Positions 6,228-11,732 of a stretch of DNA of 11,732 nucleotides are shown here, one piece after another. How positions within the stretch are numbered: the stretch's first letter is position 1; the number at the start of each line of letters is the position of its first letter. The stretch comes from DAOTTW01 sp034437615 (GTDB lineage Bacteria; Chloroflexota; Anaerolineae; Aggregatilineales; Phototrophicaceae). The translations under genes were made by a program, and so were the position numbers. Location of the stretch: contig DAOTTW010000396.1 of the NCBI GenBank assembly GCA_034437615.1, forward strand, positions 1 through 11,732, read 5' to 3'. The notes beneath the pieces are model-generated. The model saw only the letters and a list, made by a program, of their open reading frames with translations, did not search any database and was not told the DNA's origin.

Positions 6228-8418
6228 ATTCTTCGCTAGCTTCTGGGGTTGGCGGCAACAGCACCGCGTCAATCACGTGGATGACGCCGTTGGATGCTTG
6301 AACGTCAGTTACCACTACGCTAACGCTGTCATTCAACACAACGCCCTCATCCGTCACGCTGATCGAAATCTCAGCACCCTCTAGCAATGTAGGCACGCTC
6401 TGGCCACTTAGCTCCACCACATCAGCGGCAAGCACCGCACCCTCTACGACGTGATACAGCAGAATATCCGCCAGATCGTCACGCAGCAGCAATTCATCGA
6501 CGCTGACGCCGAGTTCATCCAGTAAAGTGCCGAATGCTGCGTTGGTTGGCGCGAAAACGGTCAGTTCATCATCGCCGCTCAGCGCATCCGTCAAGCCGGC
6601 GGATACAACTGCCGCGACCAACGTGCTGAAGTCCTGATTGCCGACTGCGATGTCTAAAATTGTACCAAGTGGCTCTTCGATCTCAGCGGCTTCGGCATCT
6701 GGTGTTGTCTCGGCATCTGGTGTTGTCTCGGCTTCTGGCGTCGTCTCGGCATCTGGTGTTGTCTCAGCTTCTGGCGTCGTCTCGGCTTCTGGTTCTTCAG
6801 GTGTTGGCGGCAGCAACACGGTATCAATCACATGAATGACACCGTTACGTGCTTCGATGTCTGTATCCACAACGTTGACGTTGTTATTTAAAATGACTTC
6901 GTCGAAGGCAATGGTGATGTCGATGCTTTCACCTTGTAACGTCTCGACGCTTTCGCCATCCAGTTCCAGCACATCAGCGGCCAAGACGCGGCCTTCAACC
7001 ACGTGATAAAGCAGGATGTCCGTCAGGGTCTCGGTATCCGCAAGCAGTTCTTCAGCGGTCAGGTTCAGTGCTTCCAGTGCGGCTTCAAATGCGGTATCGG
7101 TCGGGGCGAAAACGGTCAGGTCATCCATACCCGTTAGTGCGCCAACCAGATCAGCAGCTTCGACAGCAGCAGCCAAGATGCTAAAGCCTTCGGTGCTAGA
7201 AGCAATGTCATACAGATGCGGTGTATACGCCAACGTCGTCAACACTTCGTCGCGTACTGCTGTGAGGTCGCTTTCATCGCCAGATAGCGTGACAATCACT
7301 CCACGACGCTCAAAACCCAGATCAATCAGCGATGCCGACCCACTCTGGTCACGGCGCGGCAGGTCAACGGAAACACGCGCCAGCACATTAGCGCCCATCA
7401 TGCTTGTCCCAGGCTCATAGCCGCTGCGATTCAGGAAAAACGCGAGTTCTTGTTGAGCGTCCTCAAATTCAGCATCACCAACGAAGGTATCGTAGTTATC
7501 CGGCCCGCTAATCAGTACCGTATTGGCATCTTGTGTCAGGCGCACGATGTCTGTGCCTTCATCCACAGTCCATCCCGGCGGGAAGGTGAAGCTCAGTGCA
7601 GGGCTATCAAATGACGTGACATCCGTCTCGGCATCTGGTGTCGTCTCGGCATCCGGCGTCGTCTCGGCATCCGGCGTCGTCTCGGCATCCGGCGTCGTTT
7701 CGGCATCCGGCGTTGTCTCAGCGTCCGGCGTCGTCTCGGCATCCGGCGTCGTCTCAGCGTCCGGCGTCGTCTCGGCATCCGGCGTCGTCTCGGCATCCGG
7801 CGTCGTTTCAGCTTCTGGTGTCGTCTCGGCCTCTGCGTCTGTAGGCGGTAACAGTACGCCATCAATCACATGAATAATGCCGTTGCTGGCTTCGATGTCA
7901 GCGCGGATAACTGTTATGTCCCCGTTCAGTGTGATGTTGTCATCAGCATTGACCGCAATTGTCGCACCTTCCAGCAAGGTCGGCACGTCCTGCCCGCTTA
8001 ATTCCAAGACTTGCCCAGAATTCACCGCACCTTCAACGACGTGGTATAGCAGGATATTCGTTAGCGTTTCGGTATCCGCCAACAGCTCCTCCTGTGTCAG
8101 ATCAAGCGCGTCCAGGGCTTCCTCGAAAGCGCTATCACTGGGTGCGAAAACGGTCAGTGGGTCGTCGCCACTCAGCGCATCGGCAAGGCCTGCCGCTTCG
8201 ATAGCTGCCACGAGAACCTCAAAGGTGTCATTTCCAGCGGCGACCTCTACAAGCGTGCCGAGTTCGGGTTCTTCGGTTGCGATGGCGGTGGGGGTAGGTT
8301 CTTCGGTCGGTTCCTCAGTTGGGGTCGGGGTAGCAGCTTCTTGTGTGGCACATGCCGCCAACACAAAAACGAGCATGGTAGCAAGTACAAAGATGAGACC
8401 AGACTTACGTAAAGTCAT
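6226..8418 (-). CDS. Multi-domain fasciclin (FAS1) lipoprotein with repeat linkers
   Basis: Predicted surface-anchored lipoprotein of 730 residues, perhaps in adhesion or envelope interactions as for other FAS1 proteins. The ATG at 8416-8418 is preferred over one two codons upstream because AGGAGG (8426-8431) then lies at the ideal 7-nt spacing. Order of parts: signal peptide with lipobox LAAC (Cys23); a Thr/Pro/Glu linker (27-52); FAS1 domain 1 (about 53-192); eleven AETTPD/E hexapeptides (about 197-264); a domain starting SPALSFTFPPGWTV (about 268-402) that resembles the PsbP/DUF1795 class; FAS1 domain 2 (about 403-538); a second AETTP linker with five units (about 545-576); and FAS1 domain 3 (about 584-724). 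Each FAS1 domain carries the conserved LTVFAPS/TxxAF and ILLYHVVEG boxes and the closing ASNGVIHVID-like motif. The protein is extremely acidic. Its neighbours give no functional clue, so the biological role is unknown. Confidence 0.9.
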   Translation of the reverse strand: MTLRKSGLIFVLATMLVFVLAACATQEAATPTPTEEPTEEPTPTAIATEEPELGTLVEVAAGNDTFEVLVAAIEAAGLADALSGDDPLTVFAPSDSAFEEALDALDLTQEELLADTETLTNILLYHVVEGAVNSGQVLELSGQDVPTLLEGATIAVNADDNITLNGDITVIRADIEASNGIIHVIDGVLLPPTDAEAETTPEAETTPDAETTPDAETTPDAETTPDAETTPDAETTPDAETTPDAETTPDAETTPDAETTPDAETDVTSFDSPALSFTFPPGWTVDEGTDIVRLTQDANTVLISGPDNYDTFVGDAEFEDAQQELAFFLNRSGYEPGTSMMGANVLARVSVDLPRRDQSGSASLIDLGFERRGVIVTLSGDESDLTAVRDEVLTTLAYTPHLYDIASSTEGFSILAAAVEAADLVGALTGMDDLTVFAPTDTAFEAALEALNLTAEELLADTETLTDILLYHVVEGRVLAADVLELDGESVETLQGESIDITIAFDEVILNNNVNVVDTDIEARNGVIHVIDTVLLPPTPEEPEAETTPEAETTPDAETTPEAETTPDAETTPDAEAAEIEEPLGTILDIAVGNQDFSTLVAAVVSAGLTDALSGDDELTVFAPTNAAFGTLLDELGVSVDELLLRDDLADILLYHVVEGAVLAADVVELSGQSVPTLLEGAEISISVTDEGVVLNDSVSVVVTDVQASNGVIHVIDAVLLPPTPEASEE
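6697..6786 (-). repeat. 18-bp tandem repeat, 5 copies (linker between FAS1 domains 2 and 3)
   Basis: Five in-frame 18-bp units encode hexapeptides of the type AETTPD or AETTPE. Read on the plus strand the units are atctggtgttgtctcggc (D type) or ttctggcgtcgtctcggc (E type), with one synonymous change. In protein order they read E, D, E, D, D. Each type has its own synonymous bases, so the two were probably duplicated as units. A partial unit follows at 6787. Confidence 0.9.
7633..7830 (-). repeat. 18-bp tandem repeat, 11 copies (linker after FAS1 domain 1)
   Basis: Eleven uninterrupted 18-bp units occupy 198 bp and encode one AETTPE followed by ten AETTPD hexapeptides. Most copies are the identical plus-strand unit atccggcgtcgtctcggc; a few differ at one or two synonymous positions (tcg/tca, gca/gcg, gtc/gtt). 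All units keep the reading frame, so copy-number change would lengthen or shorten the linker without breaking the protein. The high identity suggests recent expansion by slippage or unequal recombination. It is coding DNA, not a CRISPR array. Confidence 0.95.
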
Positions 8419-8624
8419 GGGCATTCCTCCTGATAATGTGCAAGTGAAGTGAGTGGATACGCAAATACGCTAGTGCACAGGTAGCCACTAGCAACAATCG
8501 TGAATAAGGCTATATGTGAATTTATGCACCAATGCCTGTAATGGTAACACCTGCTCTTTAAGCGAACAACGAAATCAGGCGTAAACACCGGCGCAATTCA
8601 TCAAGTTTTCATGCATTCAGCACA
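8419..8624 (-). promoter_or_regulatory. fabD to FAS1-gene intergenic region with perfect inverted repeat
   Basis: About 200 bp without a gene. It contains GCTAGTG (8469-8475) and CACTAGC (8486-8492), a perfect 7-bp inverted repeat with a 10-nt spacer, about 50-75 nt upstream of the lipoprotein start. This could be an operator or a leader hairpin. The strong ribosome binding site AGGAGG is at 8426-8431. I see no clear -35/-10 pair and no intrinsic terminator for fabD. A 9-nt direct repeat atcaggcgt (8574-8582 and 8624-8632) flanks the fabD end and is probably chance. Confidence 0.4.
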
Positions 8625-9581
8625 TCAGGCGTTAGACGCAACAAAAGCCATCGCCTCGTCCACTGTGCCTAACGTGATTCCTTGCACCGAGCGATCAATA
8701 CGACGCAGCAAACCCGTTAACACGCTACCAGAGCCAATTTCGATGAAGGTTGTCATGCCAGAGTCGATCATCTGCTGCATGGTTTCGTTCCAGTGCACCG
8801 GGTTGGTTAGCTGCGCTTCGATTTCACGGCGGATCGTCTGCACATCGTTCAACGGTGTGGCGTTGCTGTTGGCGTAGACAGGCATTCGTGGCGTGCTGAA
8901 CGTCGTCTTTTCGACGACCTTGATAAAACTTGCTTCTGCTGGTGCCATCAATGGCGAGTGCGGCGCAACGCTGACCTTAAGCGGGATCGCACGGCGAGCA
9001 CCAGCCGCCTTCGCCAGTTCCAGCGCTTTTTCCAGCGCGGTACGGTCGCCACTAATCACGATTTGGCCGGGGCAATTGTCATTCGCGAGTGCAAGCGGTT
9101 GACCTGTTGCTGCGCTGGCCTGCTGGCAGATGTCGCGCACCTGCTGCGGCGTCATGCCAAGTATGGCCGCCATACCCCCAGAATGATGGCTGCCCGCTTC
9201 CTGCATCAGACGAGCACGCTCATGCACCAGCGGCACCCCCGCTTCAAACTCCAGCGACCCTGCCGCCGTCAGCGCCGTAAGTTCACCCAGGCTATGCCCG
9301 GTGACGCTAGCAGGCACCGCTGCTGGCAATTGCTGCTGCAAGACGCGCAAAATAGCGATGCTATTGATATACATGGCGGGCTGCGTGTTTAGTGTGTCGT
9401 TGAGCACATCCTCCGGCCCATCGAACATGATCTTCGATAGGCTGTAGCCCATCAATTCATCAGCGTGTTCATAGGTCCGGCGGGCAACCTCATATTGTGC
9501 GGCGAAATCCTTACCCATCCCAACAGTTTGTGAACCCTGACCTGGAAATACAAACACCGTCTTTGACCAATCCAGTGCCAT
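8625..9581 (-). CDS. fabD: Malonyl-CoA:acyl carrier protein transacylase FabD
   Basis: Cytoplasmic enzyme that moves malonyl from coenzyme A to acyl carrier protein, supplying the extender unit for fatty acid synthesis. The 318-residue length is normal. The ATG at 9579-9581 is preceded by AGGAGG (9591-9596) at 9 nt and begins with the typical VFVFPGQGSQTVGMG. A reading from 9674 is longer but lacks any family similarity upstream. Visible active-site elements are GQGSQ (14-18), Gln67 in NTQPAM, the nucleophile Ser97 in GHSLGE (95-100), Arg122 in HERARLMQ that binds the malonyl carboxylate, and catalytic His208 in APHSPLM. The C-terminal FIEIGSGSVLTGLLRRI is also characteristic. It follows rpmF, as fatty acid genes do in many bacteria, but a strong terminator and about 250 bp of spacer intervene, and plsX and the other fab genes are absent from the window, so it appears to be transcribed separately. 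Confidence 0.96.
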   Translation of the reverse strand: MALDWSKTVFVFPGQGSQTVGMGKDFAAQYEVARRTYEHADELMGYSLSKIMFDGPEDVLNDTLNTQPAMYINSIAILRVLQQQLPAAVPASVTGHSLGELTALTAAGSLEFEAGVPLVHERARLMQEAGSHHSGGMAAILGMTPQQVRDICQQASAATGQPLALANDNCPGQIVISGDRTALEKALELAKAAGARRAIPLKVSVAPHSPLMAPAEASFIKVVEKTTFSTPRMPVYANSNATPLNDVQTIRREIEAQLTNPVHWNETMQQMIDSGMTTFIEIGSGSVLTGLLRRIDRSVQGITLGTVDEAMAFVASNA

Positions 9582-9631
9582 GTTGTTCTTCCTCCTTTTC
9601 TTTCTTTGCTTCTCTATTTCTTTCTTCCCCC
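9582..9631 (-). promoter_or_regulatory. fabD: Purine-rich leader of fabD with strong Shine-Dalgarno
   Basis: Read on the minus strand, the 50 bases before the fabD ATG are almost all purines (about 46 of 50). They begin with GGGGG, continue as an A/G tract and include AGGAGG at 9591-9596. Such leaders lack secondary structure and favour ribosome loading. I see no convincing promoter box between this tract and the rpmF terminator. Confidence 0.5.
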
Positions 9632-9685
9632 ACAGAGCAACATGGTAGCACCACACAATAGCGTGGCCGTGCATTTTTCATAGCA

Positions 9686-9766
9686 GACGCAGCAAGCCGC
9701 GTCCCTACATGACCACTGTGAACCGTAGGGACGCCATTTTTGGCGTCCGGGGTGGCGTCAGCCGCC
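9686..9766. repeat. Cluster of palindromes (REP/MITE-like element)
   Basis: Four hairpin-forming sequences lie within 81 bp. GACGC/GCGTC spans 9686-9703, with further internal pairing around the A·C mismatch. GCGTCCCTAC (9699-9708) pairs perfectly with GTAGGGACGC (9725-9734). GGACGCC/GGCGTCC spans 9729-9748 with a loop ATTTTT. GGTGGC/GCCGCC spans 9751-9766. They share bases, so alternative foldings exclude one another. The GTAGGGACGCGGCTTGC theme resembles interspersed palindromic repeats I recall from filamentous phototroph and Chloroflexota genomes, but I cannot check this. It contains no coding sequence. Confidence 0.55.
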
Positions 9767-9831
9767 ATAACGACTACCGATTTTCACCGCCCACGTTTCC
9801 CTAGTGGCGCTACCGCAACACCACGTTAAAC

Positions 9832-9865
9832 AAAAAATCGTGCTACAGAGCAGCACGATTTTTTT
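9832..9865 (-). terminator. rpmF: Intrinsic terminator downstream of rpmF
   Basis: AAAAAATCGTGCT (9832-9844) pairs with AGCACGATTTTTT (9852-9864) around a 7-nt loop. The core is an 8-bp stem extended by A-T pairs into the flanking A and T runs. In the minus-strand transcript it starts 17 nt after the rpmF stop and ends with six U residues. The A and T runs on both sides would let it work in either direction, but only minus-strand genes lie nearby. Confidence 0.92.
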
Positions 9866-9882
9866 ACTCGGACGATCTTGCC

Positions 9883-10071
9883 TTATTCGTCGTCGCCTAC
9901 TTCATAAACCTGCTCGTCCTTGTATGATCCGCATTTTTGGCATACACGATGAGCGACCCGGTATTCACCGCATGTTCCGCACACCACCAGATGATTCAGT
10001 GTCAGGGCGTGGTGCGCACGACGACGATTGCGCCGGGATTTGGAGACTTTGCGCTTTGGCAACGGCCCCAT
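9883..10071 (-). CDS. rpmF: 50S ribosomal protein L32, zinc-binding form
   Basis: Small basic protein of the large ribosomal subunit. The 62 residues begin MGPLPKRKVSKSRRNRRRAH, close to the family start (M-x-V-P-K-R-K-x-S-K-S-R-R). A four-cysteine zinc ribbon follows: Cys31 and Cys34 in CGTC, Cys44 and Cys47 in CQKC. The acidic C-terminus ends GDDE. AAGGAG at 10079-10084 lies 7 nt before the ATG. It has its own promoter and terminator, so it forms a single-gene transcription unit. Keeping all four cysteines marks this as the zinc-dependent paralogue type, not the zinc-free variant some bacteria use under zinc starvation. Confidence 0.97.
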   Translation of the reverse strand: MGPLPKRKVSKSRRNRRRAHHALTLNHLVVCGTCGEYRVAHRVCQKCGSYKDEQVYEVGDDE

Positions 10072-10125
10072 AATGGCACTCCTTGTTTAACTATTCGGTG
10101 TTTTTGTCCGCGACATAACCCTAAA

Positions 10126-10154
10126 AGTATAGGGCTGTGCGAATGGTCGGTCAA
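10126..10154 (-). promoter_or_regulatory. rpmF: Promoter of rpmF
   Basis: On the minus strand TTGACC (10149-10154) and TATACT (10126-10131) are separated by exactly 17 nt. Each matches the vegetative sigma consensus at 5 of 6 positions. Transcription would start near 10119, giving a leader of about 48 nt. The -35 box covers the stop codon of the upstream peptidase gene (10151-10153). A perfect short palindrome, CCCTA/TAGGG (10119-10134), overlaps the -10 region and the probable start site and could bind a regulator or fold in RNA. Confidence 0.75.
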
Positions 10155-11530
10155 GATGCGTTCGCAAGCCCGTGCAGAAACGCAATCACGGTCTGTATGC
10201 CACGCCGATACATCGTAAGCGAGAAATTCTCGTTAGGGCCATGTGCGCCGCAATCCGGCAAACCAAAACCAAGCAATACAACAGGCACCCCAAGCAGTGC
10301 TTGAAACTCAGCGACGATAGGAATGCTGCCACCGCCGCGCACATACAGCACAGGCGTATTCCAGATTTGCTGATAGGCTTGCGCAGCGGCCTGGACTGCC
10401 GGGTGATCTATCGGTGTGATGGCGGGCAGACCGAATTCGCGTAATCGCAATTCCACGTGGGCGGTTTGCGGGCTGATCTGCCGCACATAGTCCTGAATAC
10501 GCTCGAAGATTACACGTGGGTTTTGATCCGCCACCAGACGACAGCTTAATTTGGCACGCGCTTCAGCAGGCAACACCGTCTTGAAACCGTCGCCCGTGTA
10601 GCCGCCGAAGATACCATTGACCTCTAACGTCGGGCGTGCACCGACGCGCTCAATCTTGCTGAAGGTCCTTTCGCCATATTCGGGCAGGTCGCCCATCCAT
10701 GCTTGCCATGCCTGCGGGGTGAAATCGCTTTTCTTCAGTTGTTCGCGTTCTTCGTCGCTCAGGTCACGCACTTCATCATAAAAGCCAGGGACGGTCACAC
10801 GCCCTTCGTCATCGTGCAGCTTAGCGACAATTTCCGCGATGGCCTGCGCCGGGTTGTGGATCATACCGCCATAGCCGCTGTGCATATCGCGTTGTGGACC
10901 ACGCACAATCAGGTCCATCGCAAGCAGGCCACGCAAGCTGTAGACGATGCTTGGCTGCTCTTCAGAATTGATGGTCGTATCGGAGATCATGCAGCAATCG
11001 GCCCTCAGCAAATGCTGATGCTCTTTCACAAAATCTGCCAGGTGCGGCGAACCGATTTCTTCTTCGCCTTCGATGATGTACTTCAGGTTCACCGGGCATT
11101 CGTTCGTCTTCAGCAAGGCTTCAGCCGCTTTGAGTTGGATCATCACCTGCCCTTTGTCGTCTGTCGCGCCGCGTGCAATCAAACGGTCAGCCTGCACCTG
11201 TGGCTCGAAGGGGTCATGCGTCCAGCCATCCTCGGTGACAGCGGGTTGTACGTCATAATGGCCGTATACCAACACAGTCGGCGCGTCGTCGCCAGCGTGC
11301 AACCAATCCGCATAGACAACCGGGTGCCCCGGCGTCGGCATAATGGCCACGTTTTCCAGGCCAACGGCACGCATCTGCTCGGCCAACCAATCGGCAGCGT
11401 TGCGCACATCATCGTTGTGCTTGGGGTCGGTGCTGATGCTTGGTATGCGTAACCATTCGATCAATTGCATCTGGAATTGCTCGTGGTTGGCTTCTGCGTA
11501 TTTTGTTGCAGTGTCCGTCGTCGGTGTCAT
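10151..11530 (-). CDS. M20-family metallopeptidase (CNDP-like dipeptidase / deacylase)
   Basis: Predicted cytoplasmic di-zinc amidohydrolase that cuts dipeptides or N-acylated amino acids. The 459-residue length matches the carnosinase-like branch of M20. The order of metal and catalytic sites is complete: GHYDVQP with His91 and Asp93; ARGATDDKGQ (119-128) with the bridging Asp124; EGEEEIGS (154-161) with a general-base Glu157 and metal Glu158; Asp184 in MISDTT; and a C-terminal His430 in DCGAHGPNENF. DMHSGYGG (215-222, His217) is the dimerisation-domain histidine that contacts substrate. There is no signal peptide. The ATG at 11528-11530 has GGAG 11 nt upstream, a long spacing, but the N-terminal helix and IPSIST box require about this start. 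It ends within the rpmF promoter. With an amino acid importer nearby a peptide-recycling role is plausible, but the substrate cannot be deduced. Confidence 0.92.
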   Translation of the reverse strand: MTPTTDTATKYAEANHEQFQMQLIEWLRIPSISTDPKHNDDVRNAADWLAEQMRAVGLENVAIMPTPGHPVVYADWLHAGDDAPTVLVYGHYDVQPAVTEDGWTHDPFEPQVQADRLIARGATDDKGQVMIQLKAAEALLKTNECPVNLKYIIEGEEEIGSPHLADFVKEHQHLLRADCCMISDTTINSEEQPSIVYSLRGLLAMDLIVRGPQRDMHSGYGGMIHNPAQAIAEIVAKLHDDEGRVTVPGFYDEVRDLSDEEREQLKKSDFTPQAWQAWMGDLPEYGERTFSKIERVGARPTLEVNGIFGGYTGDGFKTVLPAEARAKLSCRLVADQNPRVIFERIQDYVRQISPQTAHVELRLREFGLPAITPIDHPAVQAAAQAYQQIWNTPVLYVRGGGSIPIVAEFQALLGVPVVLLGFGLPDCGAHGPNENFSLTMYRRGIQTVIAFLHGLANAS

Positions 11531-11647
11531 AGTCAGTCAGGCTCCATTTGTCCATTTGTCTATACAGAAAACGTATGGTGTAATGCGAATATGCTGTGAG
11601 GTAAAAAATTACCGGCCAGGCAGATATTCTCGGCGTGCTAAAGCGGC
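11531..11647 (-). other. Spacer upstream of the M20 peptidase gene
   Basis: This 117-bp gap contains a short palindrome GGTAA-AAAA-TTACC at 11600-11613, a duplicated CATTTGTC (plus strand, near 11545-11560) and the peptidase ribosome binding site GGAG at 11542-11545. No -35/-10 pair stands out and the palindrome lacks a following U-run, so neither a promoter nor a terminator can be assigned with confidence. Confidence 0.35.
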
Positions 11648-11732
11648 TTAATGACTGATGGCCTTTGCTGCGTGCTCCCAGATCACATGGCGCGTCTCGT
11701 CATTCGGTGCAAACGGGAAGTAATAGCCCACA
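11648..11732 (-). CDS. C-terminal end of an unidentified protein (partial)
   Basis: An open frame enters from the right edge and ends with TAA at 11648-11650. It encodes the last 27 residues, ending HVIWEHAAKAISH, which resemble ordinary coding sequence with an amphipathic C-terminal helix. The strand and frame agree with the rest of the window. The fragment is too short to assign a family, and I do not recognise it. Confidence 0.6.
   Translation of the reverse strand, partial: VGYYFPFAPNDETRHVIWEHAAKAISH

Noticed and set aside
7633..7830. CRISPR-like regular repeat
   Set aside because: The units are 18 bp, directly adjacent, without spacers, and in frame within a gene.
7523..7873. Plus-strand frame rich in repeated SASGVV
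   Set aside because: It is the antisense reading of the 18-bp repeats of the FAS1 lipoprotein gene.
8574..8632. Direct repeat atcaggcgt at 8574 and 8624 as possible insertion duplication
   Set aside because: Nine bases with no mobile-element sequence between the copies; chance is the simpler explanation.
9511..9768. 85-codon minus-strand frame upstream of and overlapping fabD
   Set aside because: It runs through the palindrome cluster and overlaps the start of fabD in another frame, with no ribosome binding site or family similarity.
10703..11452. 249-codon open frame on the plus strand
   Set aside because: It lies entirely antisense to the M20 peptidase gene, whose catalytic motifs are complete, and it shows no recognisable domain.

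Overview
The window is a run of protein-coding genes that all read on the minus strand. It looks like the chromosome of a free-living, probably heterotrophic bacterium. A Chloroflexota member of the Anaerolineae type is my best guess: the lipoprotein with Thr/Pro/Glu-rich linkers and several fasciclin domains, the long LivM, and the moderate GC content fit that group. No marker gene in the window proves it, so the assignment is an inference. Most genes have clear Shine-Dalgarno sequences (AGGAGG, AAGGAG, AAGGTG, GGAG), which helped choose starts.

Layout in the direction of transcription, from high to low coordinates: the last 27 codons of an unidentified gene (11648-11732); an M20-family zinc peptidase (10151-11530); rpmF for ribosomal protein L32 (9883-10071), with a strong promoter overlapping the end of the peptidase gene and a textbook intrinsic terminator (9832-9865); about 250 bp of non-coding DNA with a cluster of GACGC/GCGTC palindromes and a purine-rich leader; fabD (8625-9581); a 200-bp intergenic region with a perfect 7-bp inverted repeat; a 730-residue lipoprotein with three FAS1 domains (6226-8418); and a branched-chain amino acid ABC transporter locus, livK-livH-livM-livG-livF, running off the left edge.

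The five liv genes form a classical high-affinity uptake operon. LivK is the secreted binding protein, LivH and LivM form the membrane channel, and LivG and LivF are the ATPases. The downstream genes are tightly coupled: a 3-nt gap livH/livM, a TGATG overlap livM/livG and a 14-nt overlap livG/livF. A 13-bp GC-cored hairpin lies between livK and livH and lacks a U-tract, the usual arrangement where a binding protein must be made in excess over the membrane subunits. Two subunits are larger than usual: LivM has about 360 extra hydrophobic N-terminal residues and LivG has a Glu/Gln-rich C-terminal tail of about 50 residues.

I found no phage, CRISPR, toxin, defence or biosynthetic cluster. The unusual items are the oversized LivM and LivG, the repeat-linked FAS1 lipoprotein with its 18-bp tandem repeats, the palindrome cluster upstream of fabD, and several intergenic hairpins.
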